The position numbers were made by a program, and so were the translations under genes. This document shows positions 7,798 through 16,899 of a stretch of DNA of 64,000 nt, piece after piece (the first letter of the stretch is position 1; each line of letters begins with the position of its first letter). Under the pieces are notes generated by a model that did no database searches, was not told the DNA's origin, and worked only from the letters and a program-made list of their open reading frames with translations. The stretch comes from Sva-07 sp963715825 (GTDB taxonomy: Bacteria > Actinomycetota > Acidimicrobiia > Acidimicrobiales > Ilumatobacteraceae), in the NCBI GenBank assembly GCA_963715825.1, contig CAVQSI010000037.1:62001-126000 (forward strand), given 5' to 3'.

Positions 7798-10700
7798 TCA
7801 GCCAACGCGCCGAGCGAGTTCGGCGCGGTACGCCACAGCCCGACGGAGCTTGATGTCCTCGTAGCCGCGCACCTGATCGGGCAGCGATGCGATGTCGACG
7901 GACTCGTCGTAGGCGTCGGCGGTCAACCGCCGATTCAACGTGGCGACCGCGTCGACGTACTCGGGGATCATCGCGCGCTCGATGCGACGGACCTCGGCCC
8001 ACCGGAACGGATCGGCCGGCGTGCCGCGCAGTCGCTTGGCGGCGCGTAGCGCACGCAGCGTGGGCACGGCCGTGCGCTGCAACTTCAGTTTGCGGTTCAC
8101 GCCGAGCGCTCGCAGCATCGGCGGATGGAGGTGATAGGTCACCGTGGTGCCGGCGCCGCCGACGGCTTCGTAGTCCTCGCGGGCGGCGTCATCGAGCAGC
8201 AGGCGGGCGACCTCGTACTCGTCCTTGTAGGCCATCAGCTTGTGGAGGTTGCGGGCGACCGCCTCGCTGTAGCGCGTCGAGTCGACGCCGCTCGCACGCT
8301 CGGCGGTGCGGGCGTCGGCGACCACCTGCCGGAACCGGTCGGCGTACGCGACGGACTGGTAGTCGACCAGGTCGGCTGCGAGTCGATCGACCAGATCGCC
8401 GAACGACTCGGGACCGGCCGGCCGCGTCAGACCTGCGGAGCGTTCGACCGACGCGGCGTCGGTGGTCCAGGCGCGGCCCCATCGGAACGCTGCGAGGTTC
8501 GTGTCGACCGCCACCCCGTTGAGCGTGATCGCCTGCTCGATCGCCTCGGGCGGAACGGGAATCGCGCCTGCCTGCACCGCAGCGCCGAGCAGCAGGATGT
8601 TGGCGGTGGTGGTCGAGCCGAGGAGCCCGTCGGCGAGACCGGCGGCGTCGAGGAACCGGTTCTCGGCCGAGCGGCTCACCTGGCCGACCCGCTCGGCGAG
8701 CACGGCGCCCGACGGCGCGGCGATGTCGGGATGGGTGACCATCTGGCCCGTCGGTACCGCATCGGTCGAAGCGACGACGACCGTGCGATCCGGGCGGACA
8801 CCGGCGAGGTTGCTGTCGCTGGCGCCGACGAGCAGATCGAACGCCAACAGGCAGTCGACGCCCGACACGTTGGCATGGTTCGACACGGCGGTCTCGTCGC
8901 GCGTGATGCGCAGGTCGCTGACCACCGGCCCCGCCTTCTGCGACAGCCCGGTCTGGTCGAGGCCGCGCACGTGCAGCCCGGCGAGCATCGCGGCCGTGCC
9001 GAGCACCTGGCTGACGGTGACGACCCCGGTGCCGCCGATGCCGGTGAGCCGTACCGTGACGTCGTCGCCGTCGACGACCCCGACGGCGGGCGCCGGCAGG
9101 TCGGTCGGGGCATCGAGTCGTACCGGTCGGGCCGAACGTGCGGCTCGATCATCGGTGTCGTCGGTGGTCACGGTGGCGAACGAGGGGCAGTCGCCCTGCA
9201 GGCACGAGAAGTCGAAGTTGCAGCTCGTCTGGTGGATGCGGGTCTTGCGCCCGTACGGCGTGTCGACGGGCTGGACGGACAGGCAGTTGCTCTTGTCGCC
9301 GCAGTCGCCGCAGCCCTCGCACACCCGCTCGTTGATCACCACCCGGAACCCGGGCGTGGGGATCGTTCCCCGCGCCCGGCCTCGCCGGTTCTCCGCGGCG
9401 CACGCCTGGTCGTGGATGTGCACCGTGACGCCCGGGGTGTCGGCGAGCACGCGCTGCGCGTCGTCGAACCTGCTGCGGTCCCACACGTCGACACCGGCAG
9501 GGAACGAACCCGCCGGGTGGCGACGCGGATCGTCGCTGGTGACGATCACCCGCGACACGCCCTCCAACAAGAGCATGGCGGCCATGTCGGGCACCGACAT
9601 CTGACCCTCGGGGTCCTGCCCGCCGGTCATGGCGACCGTGCCGTTGTAGAGCAGCTTGTAGGTGATGTGCACGCCCGCGGCCACAGCGGCGCGGATCGCC
9701 AGCGACCCGGAGTGGAAGAAGGTGCCGTCGCCGAGGTTCTGCACGAGGTGGTCGCGAGCGACGAACGGGGCCATCCCGATCCACTGCGCCCCCTCGCCTC
9801 CCATGCAGGTGAGCCCGACGATGTCGCCGACCCGTTCGGGGTCCATCATCGCCACCATTGCGTGGCAGCCGATCCCGCCGCCGACGAGGGTGCCGGGCGC
9901 GGCGCGGGTGCTGCGGTTGTGCGGACACCCGGAGCAGTAGAACGGCGCCCGGTTGACCGTGAGCGGGATCCGGGTGCGCTGCGGTCGGGTGACCTCGTCG
10001 AGCGGGCGCAGCCGTGCGGCCAGCCGCGTCGACAGGCGGGCGTGCAACGGGGCCAGCAGCGTGTCGACGTCGAGCGTGCCGTGGCCGGCGATGAGCAGGT
10101 TGCCGTGCTCGTCGCGTCGGCCGACCACGCGTGGGTGGTGCGCGCCGTCGTAGAACGAACCCTTGAGCAGGCCTTCGAGTGTGGGGTTCTTCTCCTCGAC
10201 GACGAGCACCTCGTCGAGGCCGTCGGCGAACTCGCGGGCCTGCGCCGGATCGAGCGGCACCGGCATCAGCAGTTGGAACAAGCGGACGCCGGCGGCGCGC
10301 AGGTCGTCGTCGGTGGCCAGGCCCAGCACCCGCAGCGCCTCGCGCACCTCGTGGAAGGTGTGCCCGCACGCGGCGATGCCGATCCAGTCGTCGACGGTCC
10401 GGGTGACCACCCGGTTGAGGCCGTTGTCGACGCCGTAGCGGCGGGCGAGTGGCCAGCGGATCTCCTGGAACTCGCGTTCCATGTCGATCGTGTACGGCGT
10501 GAGCAGCCGGCCGTTGGGATGCGGGCGGAACGGTCGACCGTCGACCTCGATCACCGGCGACGAGGCGTGCACGCGGTCGGGATGCACATCGACCGTCCCC
10601 GTCCCGTCGGCGACTGCGGTCACCAGCTTGAGTCCGGCCCACAGCCCGCACGATCGCGACAGCGCAACGGCGTGGCGACTCAGGTCGAGCGCCTCCTGCA

Positions 10701-11259
10701 CGTCACCCGGGAAGAGGATCGGCATGTGGAGGTCGACCATCGTGGCGTCGCTCGACGACGGCAGCGTGGAGGACTTGGCCGCCGGATCGTCGCCGACGAC
10801 GGCGACGACGCCGCCGTGCATCGACGTGCCGGAGAACACGGCGTGGCGGATCGCGTCGCTGCTGCGGTCGAAGCCCGGGCCCTTGCCGTACCAGATGCCC
10901 ACGACCCCGTCGTAGCGTGCGTCGTCGAGCGTCATCGCCAACTGGCTGCCCATCACCGCGGTGGCTGCCAGCTCCTCGTTGACGGCGGGCTGCACCACGA
11001 TCGGCAGGTCGGCGACCGTGGCCGACGCCCGTCGGAGCTCTTCGGTGAGCGTGCCGACGGGCGAGCCCTGATAGCCCGACGCGAACGCCGCGGTGGTCAG
11101 CCCGAGGCGACGGTCGAGGCGTAGCTGGTCGACAGCGAGGCGAGCGACGGCCTGCAGGCCCGAGAGGAACACGGTGCCGTCTTCGAGCCGGAACCGGTCG
11201 GCGAGCTGGTACGAACGACCGTCACCGATCGACTCCGTCTGGCTGCTGTCGATGGTCAC
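7798..11259 (-). CDS. Indolepyruvate:ferredoxin oxidoreductase, fused IorA-IorB type
   Basis: A 1153-residue fusion that oxidatively decarboxylates arylpyruvates (and probably branched-chain 2-oxoacids) to acyl-CoA, reducing ferredoxin. Order seen: N-terminal pyrimidine-binding domain (GYQGSPVGTL); a thiamine diphosphate domain (CSGCPHN, GGGIGCHAM, then NLGDGTFFHSG near residue 515); a 4Fe-4S segment with CEGCGDC and CLQGDCPSF at about 640-690; and an IorB-like gamma domain (GIGGTGVVTVSQVLG) from about 735 on. The GTG at 11257-11259 is selected because GGGAGGA sits 5 bases upstream; an ATG 30 bases further upstream would swallow that site. It stands alone, as these catabolic enzymes often do. 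Confidence 0.93.
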   Translation of the reverse strand: MTIDSSQTESIGDGRSYQLADRFRLEDGTVFLSGLQAVARLAVDQLRLDRRLGLTTAAFASGYQGSPVGTLTEELRRASATVADLPIVVQPAVNEELAATAVMGSQLAMTLDDARYDGVVGIWYGKGPGFDRSSDAIRHAVFSGTSMHGGVVAVVGDDPAAKSSTLPSSSDATMVDLHMPILFPGDVQEALDLSRHAVALSRSCGLWAGLKLVTAVADGTGTVDVHPDRVHASSPVIEVDGRPFRPHPNGRLLTPYTIDMEREFQEIRWPLARRYGVDNGLNRVVTRTVDDWIGIAACGHTFHEVREALRVLGLATDDDLRAAGVRLFQLLMPVPLDPAQAREFADGLDEVLVVEEKNPTLEGLLKGSFYDGAHHPRVVGRRDEHGNLLIAGHGTLDVDTLLAPLHARLSTRLAARLRPLDEVTRPQRTRIPLTVNRAPFYCSGCPHNRSTRAAPGTLVGGGIGCHAMVAMMDPERVGDIVGLTCMGGEGAQWIGMAPFVARDHLVQNLGDGTFFHSGSLAIRAAVAAGVHITYKLLYNGTVAMTGGQDPEGQMSVPDMAAMLLLEGVSRVIVTSDDPRRHPAGSFPAGVDVWDRSRFDDAQRVLADTPGVTVHIHDQACAAENRRGRARGTIPTPGFRVVINERVCEGCGDCGDKSNCLSVQPVDTPYGRKTRIHQTSCNFDFSCLQGDCPSFATVTTDDTDDRAARSARPVRLDAPTDLPAPAVGVVDGDDVTVRLTGIGGTGVVTVSQVLGTAAMLAGLHVRGLDQTGLSQKAGPVVSDLRITRDETAVSNHANVSGVDCLLAFDLLVGASDSNLAGVRPDRTVVVASTDAVPTGQMVTHPDIAAPSGAVLAERVGQVSRSAENRFLDAAGLADGLLGSTTTANILLLGAAVQAGAIPVPPEAIEQAITLNGVAVDTNLAAFRWGRAWTTDAASVERSAGLTRPAGPESFGDLVDRLAADLVDYQSVAYADRFRQVVADARTAERASGVDSTRYSEAVARNLHKLMAYKDEYEVARLLLDDAAREDYEAVGGAGTTVTYHLHPPMLRALGVNRKLKLQRTAVPTLRALRAAKRLRGTPADPFRWAEVRRIERAMIPEYVDAVATLNRRLTADAYDESVDIASLPDQVRGYEDIKLRRAVAYRAELARRVG

Positions 11260-11371
11260 GAATCCTCCCTCGGTTGGGCGCCCACCCACTGTTGTAGCCC
11301 AACCGGGATGCCCCGTCGAGCGCCGCCGCAGTCACTCCTGGGTCACGAGGGCTGGCGGCCAGACGAGCAGA

Positions 11372-12199
11372 TCAGACGAGATGGTGGCGGACGGCGAGTC
11401 GTTCGGCGGAGTCGTCGCCGGGTACCGGGAGCTGCGCCACGATGCGCAGCGACGGCCACTCGGCGGGTGTCAGCTGCTGGTACTCGAAGGTCAACTCACC
11501 GGCGGTCGGGTGCCGGAAGCGGCGCAGCCTGGTCTCGAAACCCGACACGTCGTGCTCGGCCCACCACTGCGCGAACTCGTCGCTCTCGTCGCGCAGCAGT
11601 GCGATCAGTTCGGTCATCGCGTCGTCGTGGCGGACCGCCGAGGTGGCGGAGCGGAACTCGGCAAGTGCCTGGCGGGCGTGGATGTCCCAGTCGACGATCA
11701 GCTCGCGAGTGGCCGGATCGGCGAACAGCACCCAGAGCAGGTTGCGTCGTGGCGGTTCGAGCTCGACGATGCGCGGGTAGAGGCGCGCCTGCGCAGCGTT
11801 CCAGCCGACGAACTCCCAGTGCGGCCCCAGCACGTAGGCCGGTGCCGGCATCAGCGACTCGAGCAGGCGCACCAGCGCGCTGGGCGGCTCCGCCGGCGCG
11901 TCGACGGTGGCGGTGCCGGGCTCGGTGAGCGACAGGAGATGGTCGAGGCCGGCATCGTCGAGGCGCAGCGCCCTCCCGATCGCCAGCAGCACGTCGTCGG
12001 AGGCGTTGATCCGCCGGCCCTGTTCGAGCCAGGTGTACCAGGTGAGCGACACGCCTGCGAGCATCGCCACCTCCTCGCGTCGCAACCCCGGCGTCCGCCG
12101 CCCGCGCGCCGACGGCAGGCCGACCTGCTCCGGCCGCGTCGCCTCGCGCCGGGCGCGCAAGAACTCGGCGAGTTCCTGTCGGTGGTCGGTCGTGGGCAT
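11372..12199 (-). CDS. Helix-turn-helix regulator with MmyB-like ligand domain
   Basis: A 275-residue transcription factor. Residues about 20-90 form an XRE-type helix-turn-helix (GLRREEVAMLAGVSLTWYTWLEQ), and the rest matches the MmyB-like ligand-binding domain (ALVRLLESLMPAPAYVLGPHWEFVGWN). Regulators of this family are common in actinobacteria and usually repress a neighbouring oxidoreductase or transporter gene; some bind fatty acids. The first ATG in the conserved region (12197-12199) is used. It lies downstream of the histidine phosphatase and upstream of the indolepyruvate oxidoreductase on the same strand, so either could be its target; nothing in the sequence decides this. Confidence 0.88.
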   Translation of the reverse strand: MPTTDHRQELAEFLRARREATRPEQVGLPSARGRRTPGLRREEVAMLAGVSLTWYTWLEQGRRINASDDVLLAIGRALRLDDAGLDHLLSLTEPGTATVDAPAEPPSALVRLLESLMPAPAYVLGPHWEFVGWNAAQARLYPRIVELEPPRRNLLWVLFADPATRELIVDWDIHARQALAEFRSATSAVRHDDAMTELIALLRDESDEFAQWWAEHDVSGFETRLRRFRHPTAGELTFEYQQLTPAEWPSLRIVAQLPVPGDDSAERLAVRHHLV

Positions 12200-12267
12200 C
12201 GAGGCACCAGTCAACCAAACCCGAGCGGGCTGCCGGTCAGGCGGCGCCTGCAACGCAGGTGTCGCGG

Positions 12268-12822
12268 CTACCCGGCTGATGTTGCGACTCGTGTGACGGA
12301 GCCGCCCACGACGTCGACCAGATGAGCGTCGGGCATCTGCAGGCCCAGCCAGAACTCGACGGGATCGAGCGCCGGTATCCGGTCGCTGAGCCACAGCGAC
12401 ATCACCGTGCCGTGGGAGGCGACGACCAGGCGATCGGCGCCGAGGCCGCCGAGATCGTCGAGCGCGGCGGTGAACCGCTCGAGCGCGTCCTGCCGGCGTT
12501 CCCAGCCCTCGAGATCATCGCCTCGCAGGAACCGGGCAGTGGTCCCGCGGTACTCGTTGACATCGGCATACCAGGGCTTGGTGACCTCGCCGAACCGTGG
12601 GTCGATCCGTACCTCGCCGAGCGAGAGCTCCTGGGCGGTCCGGATTGCTTTGGTCTCGTGGCTGGCTGCCACGCACACCCGTCGTGCCGCTCGGGGGTCG
12701 GCGAGTCGAGCGCCGAGTGTTGCGGCGGCGACAGCTCCCGCCGCGGAGAGCGGCCACCGGCTCGGTGGCTCACCAGGTGCGATCACGGCCGCGGCGTGGC
12801 GGACCAGCACAACCTCGGCCAT
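12268..12822 (-). CDS. Histidine phosphatase (phosphoglycerate mutase-like) family protein
   Basis: A 184-residue protein with the N-terminal catalytic motif VVLVRHAAA (the usual RHG is RHA here, as in many small family members), a basic SHETKAIRTAQEL segment, and the second catalytic His in VVASHGTVMSL. Family members remove phosphate from varied small molecules or proteins through a phosphohistidine; the substrate here is unknown. The ATG at 12820-12822 is supported by a TACGTT -10 that ends 6 bases upstream, suggesting a leaderless mRNA. It is divergent from the M20 peptidase, with 51 bases between the two starts. Confidence 0.85.
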   Translation of the reverse strand: MAEVVLVRHAAAVIAPGEPPSRWPLSAAGAVAAATLGARLADPRAARRVCVAASHETKAIRTAQELSLGEVRIDPRFGEVTKPWYADVNEYRGTTARFLRGDDLEGWERRQDALERFTAALDDLGGLGADRLVVASHGTVMSLWLSDRIPALDPVEFWLGLQMPDAHLVDVVGGSVTRVATSAG

Positions 12823-12828
12823 ATCGGC

Positions 12829-12834
12829 AACGTA
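12829..12834 (-). promoter_or_regulatory. -10 element of leaderless histidine phosphatase gene
   Basis: Reverse-strand TACGTT ends 6 bases before the ATG at 12822. The opposite-strand -10 of the M20 peptidase is 28 bases away, so the two promoters overlap back to back. Confidence 0.55.
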
Positions 12835-12861
12835 GCCGTGTCCGGTCCCGGATCGACGCAG

Positions 12862-12867
12862 TACGGT
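12862..12867 (+). promoter_or_regulatory. -10 element of leaderless M20 peptidase gene
   Basis: TACGGT ends 6 bases before the GTG at 12874. No Shine-Dalgarno fits in that space. Confidence 0.55.
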
Positions 12868-12873
12868 GGCGAC

Positions 12874-13977
12874 GTGAACACCGTGGCCGACTCGACCGCA
12901 CTCTCCATCGACTCGATGCTCGCCGATCTGCGCACGCTCGTCGAGATCGAGTCGCCGTCGCTCGACCTGGCGGCGTTGCAGCAGTCGGCCGTTGCCCTCG
13001 CGGCGATGATCGAGCGCCACCTCGGTCGTCCGGCGCAACTGATCGAGAGCCCGGCCGGGCCCCACGTGCACTGGAGCGGCGGCGGCGAACCGAAGGTGCT
13101 GCTGCTCGGACACCACGACACGGTGTTCCCGCTCGGCGCGCTCGCCGCCCGACCGTTCACCGTCGCCGACGGCCACGTCACCGGGCCCGGCGTGTTCGAC
13201 ATGCTGGCCGGCATCGTCCAGGCGCTCCACGGCCTCGCCACGCTCGATGATCTGTCGGGCGTCGAGTTGTTGTTCAGCGCCGACGAGGAGGTCGGGTCGG
13301 GCGCGTCACGCGAGCTCATCGAGGAGCGGGCGCGAGCCTGCGGAGCGGTGCTCGTGCTCGAACCCTCGGCCGACGGGGGAGCGCTGAAGACCGGTCGCAA
13401 GGGATGCGGCACGTTCGACGTCTCGATCCATGGCCGGGCCGCTCATGCGGGCCTCGAGCCGGAGATGGGCGTCAACGCGTTGGTCGAGGTGGCCCATCAG
13501 GTGTTGGCGATCAATCAGCTCGGTCGACGCGAGGTGGGCACCACCGTCACGCCGACCGTCGCGTCGGCGGGAACGGCCGACAACGTCGTGCCCGCACAGG
13601 GTCGGATCAAGGTCGACGTGCGCGTCGAATCGGCCGACGAGAAGGACCGGGTCGAAGCGGCGATGGCAGCGCTGCGTCCGGTCGACCCCGACTCGACCAT
13701 CGAGGTCTCGGGCGGCATCAACCGCCCGCCGATGCCCGAGTCGGCGTCGGCGTCGTTGATGCCCTTGGCCGAGGCCGTCGTGCCCGGGATCGAGGGCTAC
13801 GCCGTCGGCGGCGGCAGCGACGGCAACTTCACTGCAGCGATCGGCGTCCCGACCCTCGACGGTCTCGGCGCCGTCGGTGGCGGCGCCCACGCCGACCACG
13901 AGTACGTCGTGGTCGACACCATGGTCGACCGCGCCCGCCTCATCGCCGGCCTCGTCCACCAGATCTGCAACTCGTGA
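12874..13977 (+). CDS. M20 family metallopeptidase (carboxypeptidase G2-like)
   Basis: A 367-residue zinc hydrolase that would cleave an amino acid or acyl group from a peptide-like substrate in the cytoplasm. Visible: the metal His/Asp motif GHHDTV (79-84), the bridging Asp in GPGVFDMLAG (Asp 109), the catalytic Glu pair DEEVGS (137-142), an inserted dimerisation domain (GRAAHAGLEPEMGVNAL), and the late HADHEYV motif. It resembles glutamate carboxypeptidase (CPG2) more than ArgE or DapE, but the substrate is not certain. The GTG start follows a TACGGT -10 by 6 bases. Its stop codon lies inside a 43-base perfect inverted repeat shared with the convergent argG. Confidence 0.9.
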   Translation: MNTVADSTALSIDSMLADLRTLVEIESPSLDLAALQQSAVALAAMIERHLGRPAQLIESPAGPHVHWSGGGEPKVLLLGHHDTVFPLGALAARPFTVADGHVTGPGVFDMLAGIVQALHGLATLDDLSGVELLFSADEEVGSGASRELIEERARACGAVLVLEPSADGGALKTGRKGCGTFDVSIHGRAAHAGLEPEMGVNALVEVAHQVLAINQLGRREVGTTVTPTVASAGTADNVVPAQGRIKVDVRVESADEKDRVEAAMAALRPVDPDSTIEVSGGINRPPMPESASASLMPLAEAVVPGIEGYAVGGGSDGNFTAAIGVPTLDGLGAVGGGAHADHEYVVVDTMVDRARLIAGLVHQICNS

Positions 13978-14013
13978 ACAACTTCACCTCTCAGAGGTGA
14001 AGTTGTTCACGAG
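13971..14013. terminator. Long perfect inverted repeat between convergent genes
   Basis: Two 21-base arms (13971-13991 and 13993-14013) are perfectly complementary around one central base; the left arm begins CTCGTGAACAACTTCACC. It contains the stop codon of the M20 peptidase and ends 5 bases before the argG stop. A bidirectional terminator is the simplest reading, though the stem is unusually long and perfect and no T-tract follows. Confidence 0.75.
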
Positions 14014-14018
14014 AACGA

Positions 14019-15376
14019 TCAGTCCGGGCGATCCAGCGCCGGCGTGATGTCGCCGGAGCCGAGCGAGCCGACCCGGCGGTACACGTCGAGCTTGTTGCGG
14101 GTGTCGACGATGTCGAGGTTGCGCATCGTGAGTTGGCCGATCCGGTCGAGCGGTCCGAACGCTGCGTCCTCGACGCGCTCCATCGACAACCGGTCGGGCT
14201 CGTAGGTGAGATTCTCGCTGACGGTGTCGAGGATCGAGTAGTCGTCGCCGCGCCGCAGGCGCAGCGTCACCTCGCCGGTGACGGCCGAGCCGACCCAGCG
14301 CATCAGCGGCTCGCGCAGCATCAGGCTCTGGGGGTCGAACCAGCGGCCCTCGTACAGCAGCCGGCCGAGGCGGCGGCCCATCGTGCGGTAGTTCTCGATC
14401 GTGTTCTCGTTGTGGATGCCGGTGACGAGGCGTTCGTAGCAGATGTGCAGCAGTGCCAGCGCCGGGCCCTCGTAGATCCCGCGGCTCTTGGCTTCGATGA
14501 TCCGATTCTCGATCTGGTCGCTCATCCCGAGCCCGTGGCGGCCGCCGATCGCGTTGGCCTCCATCACGAGGTCGACCTGCGAATCGAACGTGCGACCGTT
14601 GATCGCCACCGGCCACCCCTCCTCGAAGCGAACCGACACGTCCTCGGTGGCGATCTCGACGCCGGGATCCCAGTGGGCGACGCCCATGATCGGCGGACGA
14701 TCTCCATGGTCGTCGAGAGCTCCTCGAGCGACTTCGCCTCGTGGGTGGCGCCCCAGATGTTGGCGTCGGTCGAGTACGCCTTCTCGACCGAATCGCGGTA
14801 CGGCAGGTTGCGCTCGGTGAGGAACTCGCTCATGCCCTGACGGCCACCGAGTTCGTCGACGAAGGTCGGGTCGAGCCATGGCTTGTAGATCCGCAGGTTC
14901 GGGTTGACCAGCAGCCCGTAGCGGTAGAAGCGCTCGATGTCGTTGCCCTTGTAGGTCGAGCCGTCGCCCCACACGTCGACGCCGTCGTCGGCCATTGCCC
15001 GAACCAGCAGCGTGCCGGTGACCGCCCGGCCGAGCGGGGTGGTGTTGAAGTACGTCTTGCCGGCGGTGGTGATGTGGAACGCACCGCACTGCAGCGCGAT
15101 CAGGCCCTCGCGCACCAACTCGTCGCGGCAGTCGACCAGCCGGGCCTCCTCGGCGCCGTACACCTTGGCCCGGTCGGGCACGGTGTCGAGTTCGGGTTCG
15201 TCGTACTGGCCGAGGTCGGCGGTGTAGGTGTACGGGATCGCGCCGCGATCTCGCATCCACGCCACTGCGGCCGACGTGTCGAGACCGCCGGAGAAGGCGA
15301 TGCCGACGCGTTCGCCGACCGGCAACGACATCAGGACTTTCGCGTTGGAGGCGGTGGAGGACGCGGCGTCGGACAT
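14019..15376 (-). CDS. argG: Argininosuccinate synthase, interrupted by one frameshift
   Basis: ArgG condenses citrulline and aspartate with ATP in arginine synthesis. The N-terminal frame (from the ATG at 15374-15376) has the ATP-pyrophosphatase loop FSGGLDTS, then YTADLGQYDEPELD and a complete central region up to STTMEIV. The C-terminal frame resumes with PIMGVAHWDPGVEI and runs to the stop at 14019. One base is missing at about 14692-14700. Corrected, the product is 452 residues, the size of the longer E. coli-type ArgG. Because both parts are intact and the enzyme is normally essential for arginine synthesis, a sequence error is more likely than a pseudogene. The start follows a TAGCGT -10 by 8 bases. 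Confidence 0.85.
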
Positions 15377-15384
15377 GGCCGACG

Positions 15385-15390
15385 ACGCTA
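15385..15390 (-). promoter_or_regulatory. -10 element of leaderless argG
   Basis: Reverse-strand TAGCGT ends 8 bases before the ATG at 15376; it overlaps the end of the upstream membrane-protein gene. Confidence 0.45.
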
Positions 15391-15936
15391 CCCGGCGGCG
15401 TCTGAACTCGGTCGCCGGTACATGCCCGTGAACGACGCCGCCGAGACCAGCAGGACCGCGCCGGCGATCGTGAACTCGATGACGGCGAGACCGGTCGATC
15501 GCGACAGATCGGGCACGGCGATACCCGCCAGCACCACGGCACCGACGAGACCGATCGCCGGCAGCCGCCGCACGTTGTAGCTCGCCAAGATGCCGAACCC
15601 GGCGGTGACGAAGAAGGGAACCAACCGGATGAGGAGTGGCTGCGGACTCGATCGCGGGCCCAACCACCACGTGGCGATGCCGAGCTCTTCGCTCGCCTTC
15701 CACACCGCCATGTAGGCGACGAACACGCCGATCCACGTGGCCACCACCATCGCCCGCCACGGCATCGTCAGCTGGCCGGGCCGGGGTGGTCGCGCCATGG
15801 TCCCCGCCACCGGTTCGGTCGAGTGACCGGGGCCCTCGGGGTCGTGCCAGGGGGTCGCAGACCCGGGAGTGTCGGCAAGGCCGGGAGGACCCGGCGGCGG
15901 CAGCGTGCCGCCCGAGGGAGTCGTGGGTTCCGGCAC
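15388..15936 (-). CDS. Four-helix membrane protein, unknown function
   Basis: A 182-residue protein with a Pro/Gly-rich cytoplasmic-looking N-terminus (TPSGGTLPPPGPPG) followed by four hydrophobic segments at about 60-80, 100-120, 127-142 and 150-172. I recognise no family. The GTG at 15934-15936 is the start, with a TAGTCT -10 ending 8 bases before it. It ends 11 bases before argG begins, so the two could be co-transcribed, although argG also appears to have its own promoter. Confidence 0.75.
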   Translation of the reverse strand: MPEPTTPSGGTLPPPGPPGLADTPGSATPWHDPEGPGHSTEPVAGTMARPPRPGQLTMPWRAMVVATWIGVFVAYMAVWKASEELGIATWWLGPRSSPQPLLIRLVPFFVTAGFGILASYNVRRLPAIGLVGAVVLAGIAVPDLSRSTGLAVIEFTIAGAVLLVSAASFTGMYRRPSSDAAG

Positions 15937-15944
15937 GGACCTGA

Positions 15945-15950
15945 AGACTA
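15945..15950 (-). promoter_or_regulatory. -10 element of leaderless four-helix membrane protein gene
   Basis: Reverse-strand TAGTCT ends 8 bases before the GTG at 15936. Confidence 0.45.
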
Positions 15951-15994
15951 CGGCGGCCAGAGCGGTCCGCGGGGTCGCGGCGGAACTGGCCAGC

Positions 15995-16000
15995 TACCCT
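15995..16000 (+). promoter_or_regulatory. -10 element of leaderless glycosyltransferase gene
   Basis: TACCCT ends 7 bases before the ATG at 16008. Confidence 0.5.
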
Positions 16001-16007
16001 CGCTGCG

Positions 16008-16793
16008 ATGTCATCCGTCGACGCTGCGCGCGATGTTCCGTTGCTCGGCGAGCCCTTCGAGAAGCTCTCGATCTTCTACCCGATGTGGAACGAGGAGGAG
16101 TACATCAAGCGGGCGCTCACCGCCGGGCGTCGCGCGTGCGAGCAGCTGATCCGCTCCGGCGACATCGGTGACTACGAGCTGATCGTCGTCGACGATGCAT
16201 CGACCGACCGCACCCCCGAGATCGCCGACGGGCTCGCGGCCAGCGACCCACGGGTGAAGGTCGTGCACCACGCACGCAACCGCAAGCTGGGTGGCGCGAT
16301 CAAGACCGGGTTCGCCACCGCCAGCGGCGACGTCATCCTGTACACCGACGCCGACCTCCCGTTCGACATGGCCGAGCTGCCGCGAGCGGTGCGTCTGCTG
16401 CGCGAGTACGACGTCGACATCATCAGCGCCTACCGCTTCGACCGCACCGGCGAGGGCTACCTCCGCTCGATCTACACCTTCGTCTACAACCTGCTGATCC
16501 GCACCCTGTTCGATGTGAAGGCCCGCGACATCAACTTCGCCTTCAAGCTGTGTCGGGCCCGGGTGTTCGACCATGTCGAGCTCCGTAGCGAGGGGTCGTT
16601 CATCGACGCCGAGCTCGTGATCCGTGCCACCCGGCTCGGCTACGAGATGCTGCAGTTCGGTGTCGACTACTTCCCGCGGACGCGTGGGGTGTCCACGTTG
16701 AGCTCGCCGGCGGTGATCACCACGATCCTCAAGGAGATGTGGCAGCTGCGCGGCGATCTCGAGGAGATCCGCCCGCTCGTCGACCGGTCCTGA
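16008..16793 (+). CDS. Family 2 glycosyltransferase, polyprenol-phosphate type
   Basis: A 261-residue GT2 enzyme. The nucleotide-sugar motifs are clear: SIFYPMWNEEEYI at the start, VVDDASTDRTPEI, then the DxD-like metal motif YTDADLPFD. The overall order matches dolichol-phosphate mannose or polyprenol-phosphate glucose synthases, which charge a lipid carrier on the cytoplasmic face of the membrane. There are no C-terminal membrane helices, so it would be a soluble or peripheral enzyme of the DPM1 type. Donor and acceptor are not determined by the sequence. Its neighbour is an L,D-transpeptidase, so a cell-envelope role is plausible. Confidence 0.85.
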   Translation: MSSVDAARDVPLLGEPFEKLSIFYPMWNEEEYIKRALTAGRRACEQLIRSGDIGDYELIVVDDASTDRTPEIADGLAASDPRVKVVHHARNRKLGGAIKTGFATASGDVILYTDADLPFDMAELPRAVRLLREYDVDIISAYRFDRTGEGYLRSIYTFVYNLLIRTLFDVKARDINFAFKLCRARVFDHVELRSEGSFIDAELVIRATRLGYEMLQFGVDYFPRTRGVSTLSSPAVITTILKEMWQLRGDLEEIRPLVDRS

Positions 16794-16899
16794 CCTGGTC
16801 CGTTCGGGGGTGCGCGGCCGCGGACACCGGCCCGATGGTGGTTGCTAGCGTGACGGTCGAACCAGTCGGTCGGATCGATCCCACCGCGCAACAACTGTC

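Noticed and set aside
8125..11124. 999-codon open frame on the + strand
   Set aside because: It is antisense to the indolepyruvate oxidoreductase, whose motifs and ribosome site are clear; the product is Arg/His/Val-rich with no domain, as expected for a shadow frame at high GC.
14564..15760. N-terminal extension of the argG frame up to 15760
   Set aside because: The extension overlaps a membrane-protein gene and is Arg-rich; the ATG at 15376 has a fitting -10 and starts the conserved domain.
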